Assembly: GCA_019247775.1 (NCBI GenBank)
Contig: JAFBAN010000106.1
Location: 1 to 45,426 of the forward strand
DNA from: Chitinophagaceae bacterium
Lineage (GTDB): Bacteria > Bacteroidota > Bacteroidia > Chitinophagales > Chitinophagaceae
DNA: 45,426 nucleotides
Direction: 5' to 3'
The notes beneath the pieces were generated by a model. It was not told where the DNA came from. It ran no database searches and saw nothing but the letters and a program-made list of their open reading frames with translations. Below are positions 16,771 to 24,639 of the stretch, piece by piece; position 1 is the first letter of the stretch, and each line of letters starts with the position of its first letter. The translations under genes and the position numbers were made by a program.

Positions 16771-17463
16771 TTACAATTTTACCGTCCGGCGTTCAATGCG
16801 CTTCTCATAATTGTTTCCTTGAAATATCCGGTGCACATATACTCCGGCTACATGGATGGAATCGGGATCCAATTCACCAGGTTCCACCAGTTCCTCTACT
16901 TCCGCAATGGTAATTTTACCCGCTTTTGCCATCGAGCTCGAAAAATTGCGGGTGGTCTTGCGGAACACCAGGTTGCCCAGCCGGTCTCCTCTCCATGCTT
17001 TCACGATCGCGAAATCGGCATGCAGGGCATGTTCCATCAGGTACATCTTTCCGTCGAATTCGCGGGTTTCTTTGCCCTGCGCTATTTCGGTGCCGAAGCC
17101 GGCGGGCGTAAAGAATGCGGGGATGCCCATTCCGGCCATCTGGATCCGTGTGGCGAGGGTGCCCTGCGGGATCAGGTCCACTTCCAGTTCGCCATTCAGC
17201 AGCTGCCGTTCGAATTCCGCATTCTCACCCACATAACTGCTCATCATTTTCTTGATCTGTCGCGTCTGCAAAAGCATACCGAGACCAAAACCGTCTACTC
17301 CCGCATTATTGGAGATACAGGTAAGTCCGCTTATTTTTTTGCGTACCAGGGCAGCAATACTGTTTTCAGGAATTCCATTCAGACCAAAACCGCCGAGCAT
17401 CAGGGTGGCGCCATCGGGGATATCGTGGATGGCCGCATCGGCATCTGCAAACACTTTGTTCAT
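16771..17463 (-). CDS. scoA: 3-oxoacid CoA-transferase subunit A
   Basis: 230 residues, the normal length of the alpha subunit. The N-terminal DIPDGATLMLGGFGLNGIPENSI is the family's CoA-binding glycine-rich signature; FTPAGFGTEIAQGKETREFDGK and ADFAIVKAWRGDRLGNLVFRKTTRNF are equally typical. It pairs with the downstream subunit B to form the heteromeric enzyme for acetoacetate use. It precedes scoB on the minus strand; the repeat between them could adjust their relative expression, but that is inference. Confidence 0.94.
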   Translation of the reverse strand: MNKVFADADAAIHDIPDGATLMLGGFGLNGIPENSIAALVRKKISGLTCISNNAGVDGFGLGMLLQTRQIKKMMSSYVGENAEFERQLLNGELEVDLIPQGTLATRIQMAGMGIPAFFTPAGFGTEIAQGKETREFDGKMYLMEHALHADFAIVKAWRGDRLGNLVFRKTTRNFSSSMAKAGKITIAEVEELVEPGELDPDSIHVAGVYVHRIFQGNNYEKRIERRTVKL

Positions 17464-17497
17464 AGACGATCGTTAACTCTGCAAAAATAGGGATTGC

Positions 17498-17863
17498 TCA
17501 GCGAGCCTGGCCATGATTCTGGCGTTCGAACAAAGTCGTTTTTTCGCGGGTAGCATATGCATCCACAGAATCCACCAGGGTCTTGAACTCGATTGGATGC
17601 GCTTCGTAGTAGCGGTAGCTTTCATAATACTGGTTGCCGGTAACACCATGCAATGCAAACACCTGGGCAAACAGCCGGGTGTCTACTTTTCTCTTGCTTG
17701 CAGTTGAATCCTTTGCAATGATATTATTGTACCATTCACCGGCTTTGATCAGGTCCCACATGATCAGTTTCATCCGGTTCACTTCAATGGGCCTGATCTC
17801 CTTCCTGGAAGAGCAGGCGCCCAGGACCGCCAGGAAAACGAAAAGCACCGGCAACTTCATCAT
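17498..17863 (-). CDS. DUF4296 lipoprotein
   Basis: 121 residues. A lipoprotein signal is clear (MMKLPVLFVFLAVLGACSS, lipobox LGAC), so the protein is probably membrane-anchored in the periplasm or outer membrane. The mature part is a helical domain typical of DUF4296, a Bacteroidota family of unknown role (MKLIMWDLIKAGEWYNNI, FALHGVTGNQYYESYRYYEAHPIEFKTLVDSVDAY). Its ATG overlaps the stop of the DUF4835 gene (positions 17860-17863), so the two are translationally coupled at the end of the coaBC operon. Confidence 0.82.
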   Translation of the reverse strand: MMKLPVLFVFLAVLGACSSRKEIRPIEVNRMKLIMWDLIKAGEWYNNIIAKDSTASKRKVDTRLFAQVFALHGVTGNQYYESYRYYEAHPIEFKTLVDSVDAYATREKTTLFERQNHGQAR

Positions 17864-18783
17864 TTGATCTCCTGTTTGTAACGTGAAGCATTCACGATAT
17901 CGATCGCTGCCAGTATATCAACGGCGCGGGCTTTCTGCTCGGTAGTGGCTTTCTTGAAAACGCCTACCAGCTCGGTTACTTTTCCCTGCAGGAAAAATTC
18001 GGCGATCATGGTATTCGCATTTTCCTTGCTGAAAGCCTGCAGCTGGGTAAGACTTTGCAGGATATTGGCCCGGGCTTCAGGTTCCTTATCAAACAATTTA
18101 TCCAGGCCGGAGCGGTAATAGGAATAGATCACGTCGTGGATAATATTGTACCTGGTGTTGATCAGGTTCTCATTCAGCCAATACCTGTTGCGGGTGCCGT
18201 CGAATACCCGCCAGCCCGCGATGCTTTTGCCCTCGGGCGCATTGTTGATGATGTTCTGCGCTCTTCTGAAATACTGGTCGCCGCCCTTGGGTGAAAATGA
18301 ATCATAATCCAGGCCGATGATCATATAAGCGTAGTAGGCGAACAATGCCGTGAGGTTGGCTGCCGCTGCATCCGTACCCTGCACCCGGCTCTCGTTGAAC
18401 TCGATCGGCTGGAACTCTACATATTTGAACTGAACATCGGGGTCGATAAAATTAACCAGTGCTGCCTGGTAAGAAGAATTATAAACAGGCCTTGCCGCCT
18501 GGATCGTCAGCGTACCGCGATAGGTATTGGGGTCCGATGCACTTTCTATATTCAGGATAAAGCTGCATTCGATCTTCTCCGAAGGCAGAAAAACATCGGA
18601 TGTCCATTTGCGGTTGTTGAGGAAATTGGTGAGCTGCGACTGCAGGGTCGTAAATATTTTTTTATCCACCGCCGAACTCACCCGCGATGCTACCACGCTC
18701 ACTTTTGCCTGCAGCTCCTGTGCTTCAACCCCCAGTGTTGCCAGGCAGGCCAGCCAAACCATAAAAAAAATACGTTTATGCAT
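17860..18783 (-). CDS. DUF4835 family secreted protein
   Basis: 307 residues from ATG 18783, which opens a signal peptide (MHKRIFFMVWLACLATLGVEAQ) with cleavage before Q. The rest matches the Bacteroidota DUF4835 family: LQAKVSVVASRVSSAVDKKIFTTLQSQLTNFLNNRKW, PVYNSSYQAALVNFID, and the helical AYYAYMIIGLDYDSFSPKGGDQYF. Function is unknown; genes of this family commonly sit next to coaBC, as here. The start overlaps the end of coaBC by 8 bases and the stop overlaps the DUF4296 start, so coaBC-DUF4835-DUF4296 form one transcript. Confidence 0.88.
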   Translation of the reverse strand: MHKRIFFMVWLACLATLGVEAQELQAKVSVVASRVSSAVDKKIFTTLQSQLTNFLNNRKWTSDVFLPSEKIECSFILNIESASDPNTYRGTLTIQAARPVYNSSYQAALVNFIDPDVQFKYVEFQPIEFNESRVQGTDAAAANLTALFAYYAYMIIGLDYDSFSPKGGDQYFRRAQNIINNAPEGKSIAGWRVFDGTRNRYWLNENLINTRYNIIHDVIYSYYRSGLDKLFDKEPEARANILQSLTQLQAFSKENANTMIAEFFLQGKVTELVGVFKKATTEQKARAVDILAAIDIVNASRYKQEIK

Positions 18784-19969
18784 GTTGCTGTATGATGAAT
18801 GATACAATATCCGCTGCTACCGCTTTCTTGGATTTCAAGCCTATCGCAGTTTCGCTGCCATCGCTGGCAATAATGGTTACTTTATTCGTGTCGATCCCAA
18901 AGCCGGCGCCTTTGTCACGCAATGAATTTAAGACAATTGCATCGAGGTTCTTTGACCTGAGTTTTTCGATGGCATGTTCTTTCTCGTTATTCGTTTCGAG
19001 TGCAAACCCCATCAGGTACTGGCCAGGTTTTTTTTGCAGGCCGAGTTCTTTCAGGATATCGGTTGTTTTGACAAGCGCGATATCCAGACCACCAGCCGCT
19101 TTCTTTATTTTTTCAGCCGCCCTTGCTGCCGGCGCATAATCGGCAACGGCGGCCGCCATTACTGTAATATCGGCGCTGAGGAAATTTGCTGAACATGCTG
19201 CGAGCATTTCGTCGGCAGATCGCACTTCGATCAGCTTAATACCCTTGTATTGAACTTGCTGTTGTGTTGGTCCCGCTACGAGGGTAACATCTGCACCCCG
19301 CATGAACAATTCGCCGGCGATCGCGAAACCCATTTTACCGGAAGAATGATTGCCAACGAAACGCACGGGGTCGATCGCCTCGTAGGTTGGGCCTGCCGAA
19401 ACCAGGGCCTGCTTTCCTTTAAGTTCTTCCGTCCGGAAAAAACGTTCGGTGATCCAGCTCATGATATCGCCTGGCTCGGCCATACGACCATCGCCATAAA
19501 GTCCGCTGGCGAGTTCGCCTTTTTCAACCGGGATCACTTCGTTGCCGTATTCGCGGATCAGTTGCAGGTTTTTCTGCGTGGAAGGATGATGCCACATGTC
19601 CTCATCCATGGCCGGAGCAACCACCACCGGGCAGGTCGCGGATAGATACACCGCCAGTAAAATATTATCACAAAAGCCATGCGCCATCTTCGCGAGTGTA
19701 TTGCAGCTCAGCGGCGCAACCAGGAACAGGTCGGCCCAGCGGCCCAGCATCACATGATTGGACCATTCATTGCCGTCGGCCAGATCAACAATGACGCGAT
19801 TCCTGGAAAGCGTGGATAATACCACCGGTGCAACAAAGTCCTTGGCAGCCGGCGTCATTACCACTTTCACCTCCGCTCCCGCTTTAACCAAGAGACGCAC
19901 CAGCAGGATGCTCTTGTAAGCTGCGATACTGCCGGTGATGCCAATAAGTATTTTTTTTCCTTGAAGCAT
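18776..19969 (-). CDS. coaBC: Bifunctional phosphopantothenoylcysteine decarboxylase / phosphopantothenate-cysteine ligase
   Basis: 397 residues from ATG 19969; the open frame continues upstream, but that part only translates heptad repeats. Two consecutive steps of coenzyme A synthesis are combined. The CoaC half (1-180) is a flavoprotein domain: GKKILIGITGSIAAYKS at the start and ATCPVVVAPAMDEDMW, the conserved PAMxxxM motif. The CoaB half (about 190-397) begins KQALVSAGPTYEAIDPVRFVGNHSSGKMGFAIA and includes MAAAVADYAP and GFALETNNEKEHA. It is the first gene of a minus-strand operon. The rpoZ terminator and a large repeat lie upstream, so it must have its own promoter, which was not identified. 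Confidence 0.97.
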   Translation of the reverse strand: MLQGKKILIGITGSIAAYKSILLVRLLVKAGAEVKVVMTPAAKDFVAPVVLSTLSRNRVIVDLADGNEWSNHVMLGRWADLFLVAPLSCNTLAKMAHGFCDNILLAVYLSATCPVVVAPAMDEDMWHHPSTQKNLQLIREYGNEVIPVEKGELASGLYGDGRMAEPGDIMSWITERFFRTEELKGKQALVSAGPTYEAIDPVRFVGNHSSGKMGFAIAGELFMRGADVTLVAGPTQQQVQYKGIKLIEVRSADEMLAACSANFLSADITVMAAAVADYAPAARAAEKIKKAAGGLDIALVKTTDILKELGLQKKPGQYLMGFALETNNEKEHAIEKLRSKNLDAIVLNSLRDKGAGFGIDTNKVTIIASDGSETAIGLKSKKAVAADIVSFIIQQHA

Positions 19970-20104
19970 GGAGTGAGCGTGAGGCGTGAGGCGTGAGACG
20001 TCAGTCGTGAATGGTGAATGGTGAACGGTGAACTGGATTTTGTAATCAGCCTTCACTCACATTTCACGATTCACGCCTCACGGTTCACGCCTCACGTCTA
20101 ACGT
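19970..20104. repeat. nCGTGAn heptad inverted repeat upstream of coaBC
   Basis: Immediately after the coaBC ATG (reading outward) the plus strand runs in 7-mers: GCGTGAG GCGTGAG ACGTCAG TCGTGAA TGGTGAA TGGTGAA CGGTGAA. After a spacer (about 20034-20050) the opposite orientation follows (TTCACTC, TTTCACG, ATTCACG, CCTCACG, GTTCACG, CCTCACG). The two arms pair imperfectly over some 50 bases. The element fills the 5' region of the coaBC operon. Confidence 0.9.
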
Positions 20105-20123
20105 TCCACAAACTAAAAGTAAC

Positions 20124-20150
20124 AAAAAACGACAGCTCATCACTGTCGTT
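20124..20150 (-). terminator. Intrinsic terminator after rpoZ
   Basis: On the minus strand AACGACAG (20150-20143) pairs exactly with CTGTCGTT (20135-20128) around a 7-base loop, followed by T residues (20129-20124). It starts 25 bases after the rpoZ stop and closes the bamD-rpoZ transcript. Confidence 0.85.
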
Positions 20151-20174
20151 AAAATCATTTCAGAAAAATTTAGC

Positions 20175-20519
20175 CTACCTGAACAGGTCGCTTTCATTGT
20201 TCTTGCGGTAGTATACCTTGCCTTCCATGAACTCCTGGGTGGCGAGGATAGCCGGGTTAGGCATTTTTTCGTAGGCCCTGGAGATCTCGATCTGTTCTTT
20301 ATTCTCATGGATCTCTTCGAGGCTGTCTGTATGACTGGCGAACTCTTCGAGCTTATTATGCAGTTCTTCCCGCAGGGAGATATTGATCTGGTTGGCCCTC
20401 CTGGCAATGATCGCAATAGACTCGTACAGATTACCTGTTTTAGCCTTTACATCAACCAGGCTCTTGGTTTCCACCACGGCGGCGGTATTGGCACTAAGTT
20501 GTCTTCTTAACTTGCTCAT
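20175..20519 (-). CDS. rpoZ: DNA-directed RNA polymerase omega subunit (Bacteroidota type)
   Basis: 114 residues. Omega helps RNA polymerase assembly by wrapping the beta-prime C-terminus. The recognisable part is KAKTGNLYESIAIIARRANQINISLREEL (about 25-55), with the conserved N-Y-E-x-A-R-x-A-x-Q-I pattern of RpoZ. The C-terminal NPAILATQEFMEGKVYYR is typical of the longer Bacteroidota form. It overlaps the 3' end of bamD by 26 bases in another frame, so translation is likely coupled. A clear terminator follows. Confidence 0.9.
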   Translation of the reverse strand: MSKLRRQLSANTAAVVETKSLVDVKAKTGNLYESIAIIARRANQINISLREELHNKLEEFASHTDSLEEIHENKEQIEISRAYEKMPNPAILATQEFMEGKVYYRKNNESDLFR

Positions 20520-21315
20520 TCTTCAGGTTGTTTAAAATGTTATTGGTTTGTGTTTTAAATCTGTTCACTTCTTCCAGGAACTTGCTGTCGGCAAAACGCT
20601 CAGTGAAATCCGAACACTCGGCCAGCACTTTCTCGAAGCGCTCTTTTTGTTTTTCCTCGTAGCTCATTTCCGCATATTTGAAATAAGCCCTGATCTCCTG
20701 GTACTTGTACTCGTCCGCCTTTTTTGAGTCGGGGAAATTCTCGGATACATTCTGGAATGCAATGGCGGCCGCTTTGTAAAAACCAAGATCGTAATAGAGT
20801 GCCGCGCTCTTGAAATCTTTCAGCTCGAGTTTCTCCCGGCATTTCTCAATGATATCGTTCGCTTCCGCTGCACGCGGCGAAGCAGGGTGCGTATTGATGA
20901 AAGCCTGCATCAACTGTATGGTCTTGGTAGTATTGGTCTGGTCCAGTTCTACTTTGGGCGACTGCTTGTAGTAACAGAAAGCCCGCATATAGTCGCATTC
21001 CTCGCTTCTCGGACTGGTAGGGAAATTCTCCACGAAGGTCTTGAACAGGTTCTCGGCGTTCATGTAATCTTTCTGGTAGTAGTAAGAATACGCGAACTTA
21101 TAATACATATCCTCGTAGCGGGTCGTTCCTTTTACATAAGGGAATATATCCTCAAAGAGCTGCTGGGCGTAACCGTACTGCTTATTGGCATAGTACTGCT
21201 CAGCCATTTTGTATTTGTACTCATAGTCCTTACTCTTCAAGATCTTGCCAAACTTGTTGGAGCATGAAGCAGTCAAAACCAGTACCGAAATCAAAACCAG
21301 GGCGATCCTATTCAT
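20494..21315 (-). CDS. bamD: Outer membrane assembly lipoprotein BamD
   Basis: 273 residues from ATG 21315. The lipoprotein signal is MNRIALVLISVLVLTASC, with lipobox LTASC. The mature protein is built of tetratricopeptide-like helices: AEQYYANKQYGYAQQLFEDIFPYVKGT, FAYSYYYQKDYMNAENLFKTFVENFPTSPRSEECDYMRAFCYYKQSP, and LYYDLGFYKAAAIAFQNVSENFPDSKKADEY. These are BamD signatures. BamD is the essential lipoprotein partner of BamA in inserting outer-membrane barrels. A perfect TAnnTTTG element lies just upstream; rpoZ overlaps its end. Confidence 0.93.
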   Translation of the reverse strand: MNRIALVLISVLVLTASCSNKFGKILKSKDYEYKYKMAEQYYANKQYGYAQQLFEDIFPYVKGTTRYEDMYYKFAYSYYYQKDYMNAENLFKTFVENFPTSPRSEECDYMRAFCYYKQSPKVELDQTNTTKTIQLMQAFINTHPASPRAAEANDIIEKCREKLELKDFKSAALYYDLGFYKAAAIAFQNVSENFPDSKKADEYKYQEIRAYFKYAEMSYEEKQKERFEKVLAECSDFTERFADSKFLEEVNRFKTQTNNILNNLKNEQVKKTT

Positions 21316-21324
21316 ACAAGGGGG

Positions 21325-21332
21325 CAAAATTA
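21325..21332 (-). promoter_or_regulatory. Bacteroidota -7 element of bamD-rpoZ
   Basis: Minus-strand TAATTTTG is an exact TAnnTTTG match, 9 bases upstream of the bamD ATG, predicting a very short leader. A -33 box is not evident at the usual spacing. Confidence 0.5.
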
Positions 21333-21403
21333 GTTAATTACGGGCAATTTAGGTAGTCTGGAAGGCAGTTTGTGGGGTGGAATAGTTAAGAATTTACAAA
21401 AGA

Positions 21404-21538
21404 AGCTGTTAGCTGTTAGTTTTAAGGCCAGCGTACCGGCCATCGCGCTCTTTGCGCTCCTTTGCGTTCTTTGCGTTACCACATAGCCGCGGATTTGTAA
21501 CGCAGAGGACGCAAAGGGAGCGCAGAGAACGCAAGGGA
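21404..21538. repeat. CGCAAAGG-family inverted repeat (with an AGCTGTT fragment) downstream of rpsA
   Basis: The left arm 21445-21478 has units like GCGCTCTTT GCGCTCCTTT GCGTTCTTT and the right arm 21498-21538 has units like AACGCAGAG GACGCAAAGG GAGCGCAGAG; they pair imperfectly over about 35 bases. Just outside, AGCTGTTAGCTGTTAG (21404-21419) is a two-unit piece of the TTAGC heptad type found between grpE and dnaJ. No gene is seen in this gap. Confidence 0.85.
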
Positions 21539-21545
21539 ATTCACC

Positions 21546-21580
21546 AAAAAGCCGCCATACATCGCTGTATGACGGCTTTT
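21546..21580 (-). terminator. Intrinsic terminator of rpsA
   Basis: On the minus strand AAAAGCCG (21580-21573) pairs with CGGCTTTT (21554-21547), and the inner CATACA/TGTATG also pairs around a four-base loop, with one mismatch between the stems. A five-T run follows. It begins 21 bases after the rpsA stop. Confidence 0.88.
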
Positions 21581-21601
21581 GTTATGAAAATTCAGGCCGG
21601 A

Positions 21602-23512
21602 TTACTTACCGTCTTCCTCGCCTTCTTTCAGTTTGGCCTTGATCTCAGCGAGAGCACCCAGGTCGCCCAAAGTAGTTTTTTCCACTTTCGACTGGATGTT
21701 CTTCACCGCTTTCCTGGTGTTTTCAGAATCGGCTTTTGCTTCTTTCTTGGCAGCTTCCTTCACTTCCGCTTCGTGCTGCTCCCAGATCCGCGCATGGCTG
21801 AGAACGATACGCTTCTCGTTACGGTCGAATTCGATCACCATGAACTGGTTGGTCTCATCGGCCTGTACCTGCTTGCCGTCTTCCTTGTTCAGGTGACGGT
21901 TAGGCGCGAAGCCTTCCAGCCCGTAAGGCAATTGTACGATGGCGCCTTTGTCGTCCTTGCGGATCACAGTGCCTTCGTGAACAGTGCCAATGGCGAAAGT
22001 ATCTTCGAGCGCATTCCAGGGATCTTCTTCCAGCTGTTTGTGGCCCAACTGCAGTTTGCGGTTGTCCTTGTCGATGCTGAGGATCACCACGTCGATATGC
22101 TCGCCGATCTTGGTATAATCGGTGGGGTGATTGAAACGCTTCAGCCAGCTCAGGTCGCTGATATGGATCATACCGCCGATACCTGGTTCCAGTTCAACGA
22201 ACACGCCATAAGGGGTGATATTCTTCACCAGGCCTTTATGCTTGCTGCCTTCAGGGAATTTGGTTTCGATAGTGCTCCATGGGTCCTGGCTCATTTGTTT
22301 GATGCTCAGGCTCATTTTGCGTGAATCCTTATCGAGGGTAACCACTTTTGCTTCGTATTCATCGCCCAGTTTGAAGAACTCTTTGGCGTTGATCGGCGTA
22401 TTGGCCCAGGTGATCTCAGACACGTGCACCAGGCCTTCAACACCAGGCTGGATCTCCAGGAATGCACCGTAATCTTCAATGTTCACCACTTTACCTTTCA
22501 CAACAGAACCTTCTGCCAGACCTTCAGGCAGCACATCCCATGGATGCGGGGTCAATTGTTTCAGGCCGAGGCTGATACGTTTTTTGTCGTCGTCGAAATC
22601 CAATACCACCACATTCAGTTTCTGGTCCATCTTCACCACTTCGCTCGGGTGAGAGATACGACCCCATGAAATATCGGTGATATACAACAGACCGTCGAGG
22701 CCGCCAAGGTCCATGAATGCACCGAAATCTGTGATGTTCTTCACCACGCCTTCCAGTACCTGGCCTTTTTCGAGTTTGCTCATGATCTCCGCACGCTGTG
22801 CTTCGATATCGCTTTCGATCAGTGCCTTGTGCGATACAACGGCGTTCTTGATGGCTTCGTTGATCTTCACCACTTTGAACTCCATGGTCTTGCCTACGAA
22901 CTGGTCGTAGTCGGTAACAGGCTTCACGTCGATCTGTGAACCCGGCAGGAAGGTTTCCATACCGAACACGTCAACGATCAGACCGCCTTTTGTTTTGCTG
23001 GTAACAGTACCGGTGATCACTTCGCCGGTCTTATGTACTTCCACGATACGCTCCCAGGCGCGGTAGATGCGGGCTGATTTGCGGCTGAGGTGCAGATTAC
23101 CATTGCGGTCTTCTTTCTCCACCACCATTACTTCCACTTCATCACCGATCTTCAATCCCTGAACATCGCGGAATTCATTCAATGATACAAGACCATCGCT
23201 TTTAAAACCGATGTTAACAACAACATCCGTTTTGGTCAGCGCCACAACGCCGCCGCGAACGATCTCACCATCTTCGATCTGTACGAAGGTCTCGTCGTAG
23301 ACCTTGTCGTATTTAACCCTTTCAGACTCGGCATAATGACTCACATTACGTTTGTCGATGCTCCAGTCGAAATCATCATGAGCGGTTTCAGCCACAACAG
23401 GCGCTGCATCCGCCACAGGTGCATTTGTTGTCGCAGTAGGAACTTCAACAGCCTCTGGTGCTGCAGCGTTCTCCTGTGCATCTGCGTTTAGTTGTTTATT
23501 AATGAAATTCAT
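21602..23512 (-). CDS. rpsA: 30S ribosomal protein S1
   Basis: 636 residues from ATG 23512. It binds mRNA on the 30S subunit and helps translation of messages lacking strong ribosome-binding sites. An Ala/Val/Pro/Glu-rich N-terminal tail (about 1-65) is followed by six S1 (OB-fold) repeats, beginning at GEIVRGGVVALTKTDVVV, GEVITGTVTSKTKGGLIV, GQVLEGVVKNITDFGAFM, GSVVKGKVVNIEDYGAFL, GSKHKGLVKNITPYGVFV and GTVHEGTVIRKDDKGAIV. A charged Lys/Glu-rich tail ends the protein. A short leader holds a hairpin directly before the ATG; a terminator follows the stop. Confidence 0.97.
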   Translation of the reverse strand: MNFINKQLNADAQENAAAPEAVEVPTATTNAPVADAAPVVAETAHDDFDWSIDKRNVSHYAESERVKYDKVYDETFVQIEDGEIVRGGVVALTKTDVVVNIGFKSDGLVSLNEFRDVQGLKIGDEVEVMVVEKEDRNGNLHLSRKSARIYRAWERIVEVHKTGEVITGTVTSKTKGGLIVDVFGMETFLPGSQIDVKPVTDYDQFVGKTMEFKVVKINEAIKNAVVSHKALIESDIEAQRAEIMSKLEKGQVLEGVVKNITDFGAFMDLGGLDGLLYITDISWGRISHPSEVVKMDQKLNVVVLDFDDDKKRISLGLKQLTPHPWDVLPEGLAEGSVVKGKVVNIEDYGAFLEIQPGVEGLVHVSEITWANTPINAKEFFKLGDEYEAKVVTLDKDSRKMSLSIKQMSQDPWSTIETKFPEGSKHKGLVKNITPYGVFVELEPGIGGMIHISDLSWLKRFNHPTDYTKIGEHIDVVILSIDKDNRKLQLGHKQLEEDPWNALEDTFAIGTVHEGTVIRKDDKGAIVQLPYGLEGFAPNRHLNKEDGKQVQADETNQFMVIEFDRNEKRIVLSHARIWEQHEAEVKEAAKKEAKADSENTRKAVKNIQSKVEKTTLGDLGALAEIKAKLKEGEEDGK

Positions 23513-23550
23513 AAAAAACCCGACGGTTTTAAATCGGGGGAGCAAAGGTA
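23513..23550 (-). promoter_or_regulatory. rpsA promoter and 5' hairpin with U-tract
   Basis: Minus-strand TACCTTTG (23550-23543) is a perfect TAnnTTTG element. About 5 bases later CCCGA (23538-23534) can pair with TCGGG (23523-23519) around a 10-base loop, followed by six T and then ATG. The transcript would start at or near the hairpin's 5' side. The hairpin/U-tract resembles a terminator placed directly against the start codon; its role is unknown. Confidence 0.55.
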
Positions 23551-23560
23551 AGGGAAAAGA

Positions 23561-23752
23561 ACGGAAGAACAAGGAACAAGGAATGGAAAATCTGAGATTT
23601 TAATATTGATAACCAGTCATTTAGGAACATTTAAGAACAGACGAGCAAGGAACAAGGAACAGAAGATCTAGGATCGGACTATCGATCCGCAGCGATCGCC
23701 CGCCCCCATTCCTTCTTCCGTTCCTTGCTCCTTGTTCCTTGCTCATCTGTTC
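23561..23752. repeat. GGAACAA-family inverted repeat(s) upstream of rpsA
   Basis: The main element has left arm 23635-23665 (GAACAGACGAGCAAGGAACA and on) and right arm 23711-23752 (ending TTGCTCATCTGTTC). Its inner part contains GGATCG/CGATCC, which pair. A second left-type arm lies at 23561-23585 (GGAAGAACAAGGAACAAGG) without its own partner, so one arm may have been duplicated. The rest of this gap, about 23586-23634, is AT-rich and shows nothing recognisable. Confidence 0.88.
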
Positions 23753-23757
23753 AAAGG

Positions 23758-24432
23758 CTATTGCCGCTGTTTCACCTTGTATATCGCCGTCGGCAGCAGG
23801 CCATGGGCTTCGCGGTGGGTGCTGATCACTTTGGCGGAGTCTTTGGCCTGCGAAAGGCAGAGCACAACCCCCTCTTTTTCATCTACCCAGTAATTGAGGA
23901 AGTTGACCCCATACTTGCCCTGTACCGCCAGGTCCTTTTCATGGGCTTTGGCAACTGCCGCCGCGGTTACATTACCGGCGCCGAGGGTATGTACGTCGAG
24001 GAAGAAATTGTCATTGCCTGCGGCTGCAGCTTCAGCGCCCGGACTCACTGCAAAAATATTTGCCGCCAGCAGTCCATGCGCTTCTTTATGGGTCTGCTGC
24101 ACCGCATCGCTGTTGGGAGCAGAAGAAAGACAGTAGATCACGCCTTTATCTTCATTCACCCAGTATTTCAGGAAGGACACGCCGTACCTGTCCTGCACGG
24201 CCAGGTCCTTGCTGTGCGCCGCGGCCACATCCGCCAGTTTTACTTTTCCGGCGGCGAGGTAATGCACGTCGATATACAACTGGTTACCGGGTTTAACAGA
24301 ATCCTGACCGGAAGACGGGATACCTGTTTTGCTGCTGGCCCGGGCCGAGCAGCTGACTATTAAAAGAACGAATGCCAGTTTCATGGCAATTTTGTGCAGG
24401 GGGAAAACTTTACTGGTTACTGCCTGTTTCAT
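23758..24432 (-). CDS. Exported protein with two DUF4242 (SCO4226-like) domains
   Basis: 224 residues from ATG 24432. The N-terminus has a hydrophobic stretch with possible lipobox (LLIVSC), so it is exported, perhaps as a lipoprotein; a shorter start at 24384 would leave too short a lipoprotein signal. Two tandem copies of a 78-residue domain follow (about 52-129 and 143-220), each with DVH, KDLAVQ..YGV.F, YWV.E..GV..CL and TH.EAHGL. This is the DUF4242 pattern; a characterised member, SCO4226, binds nickel. Metal binding here is inference. It diverges from the LuxR-type regulator, with a perfect palindrome in the shared region, and is convergent in theme with the single-domain gene at 27328. 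Confidence 0.8.
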   Translation of the reverse strand: MKQAVTSKVFPLHKIAMKLAFVLLIVSCSARASSKTGIPSSGQDSVKPGNQLYIDVHYLAAGKVKLADVAAAHSKDLAVQDRYGVSFLKYWVNEDKGVIYCLSSAPNSDAVQQTHKEAHGLLAANIFAVSPGAEAAAAGNDNFFLDVHTLGAGNVTAAAVAKAHEKDLAVQGKYGVNFLNYWVDEKEGVVLCLSQAKDSAKVISTHREAHGLLPTAIYKVKQRQ

Positions 24433-24497
24433 ACGATTGCTTGTTTTAAATGATGGAATAATGGGCACAAAATTGTCCCCATCTCAGGGTGGCGGCA

Positions 24498-24513
24498 TAG
24501 GGAATATTCCCTA
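24498..24513. promoter_or_regulatory. 16-bp perfect palindrome, candidate operator of the DUF4242 locus
   Basis: TAGGGAATATTCCCTA is fully self-complementary. It lies between the divergent 24432 and 24640 genes. The best -7 candidate for the minus-strand gene is CAATTTTG (24475-24468, one mismatch to TAnnTTTG); this puts the palindrome's centre about 42 bases upstream of the inferred start of transcription, the classical position for a LuxR-type activator. The 10-mer ATATTCCCTA recurs at 27271-27280. Confidence 0.6.
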
Positions 24514-24572
24514 ATTTGAAGCGATCCTTACCGGTTTTTCAGCTTTGGTAGCGGCAGTTTCCCGCTATCCTT

Positions 24573-24613
24573 TTATTTTGCCGCCGGTCATTCCATTGCA
24601 TTCTTATTTTGCC
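24573..24613 (+). promoter_or_regulatory. Direct repeat TTATTTTGCC upstream of the LuxR-type gene
   Basis: TTATTTTGCC occurs at 24573-24582 and again at 24604-24613, exactly 31 bases (about three helical turns) apart, the second ending 26 bases before ATG 24640. Each contains TATTTTG, one base short of the TAnnTTTG element, so they may be two weak promoters or a protein-binding direct repeat. Which one is unknown. Confidence 0.35.
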
Positions 24614-24639
24614 ACTGCGCGTAAACATTTGCAGGCTCA

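Noticed and set aside
19970..20056. N-terminal extension of coaBC (and similar ones for rlmI, pckA, scoB, DUF3179)
   Set aside because: The extensions translate intergenic repeats or promoter DNA and precede the start typical of the family.
19975..20100. CRISPR-like array of short repeats
   Set aside because: Units are 7 bases without spacers, arms are complementary, and no cas gene is present.
21452..22324. Long open frame antisense to rpsA
   Set aside because: Shadow of the S1 repeats; its first part translates the CGCAAAG repeat.
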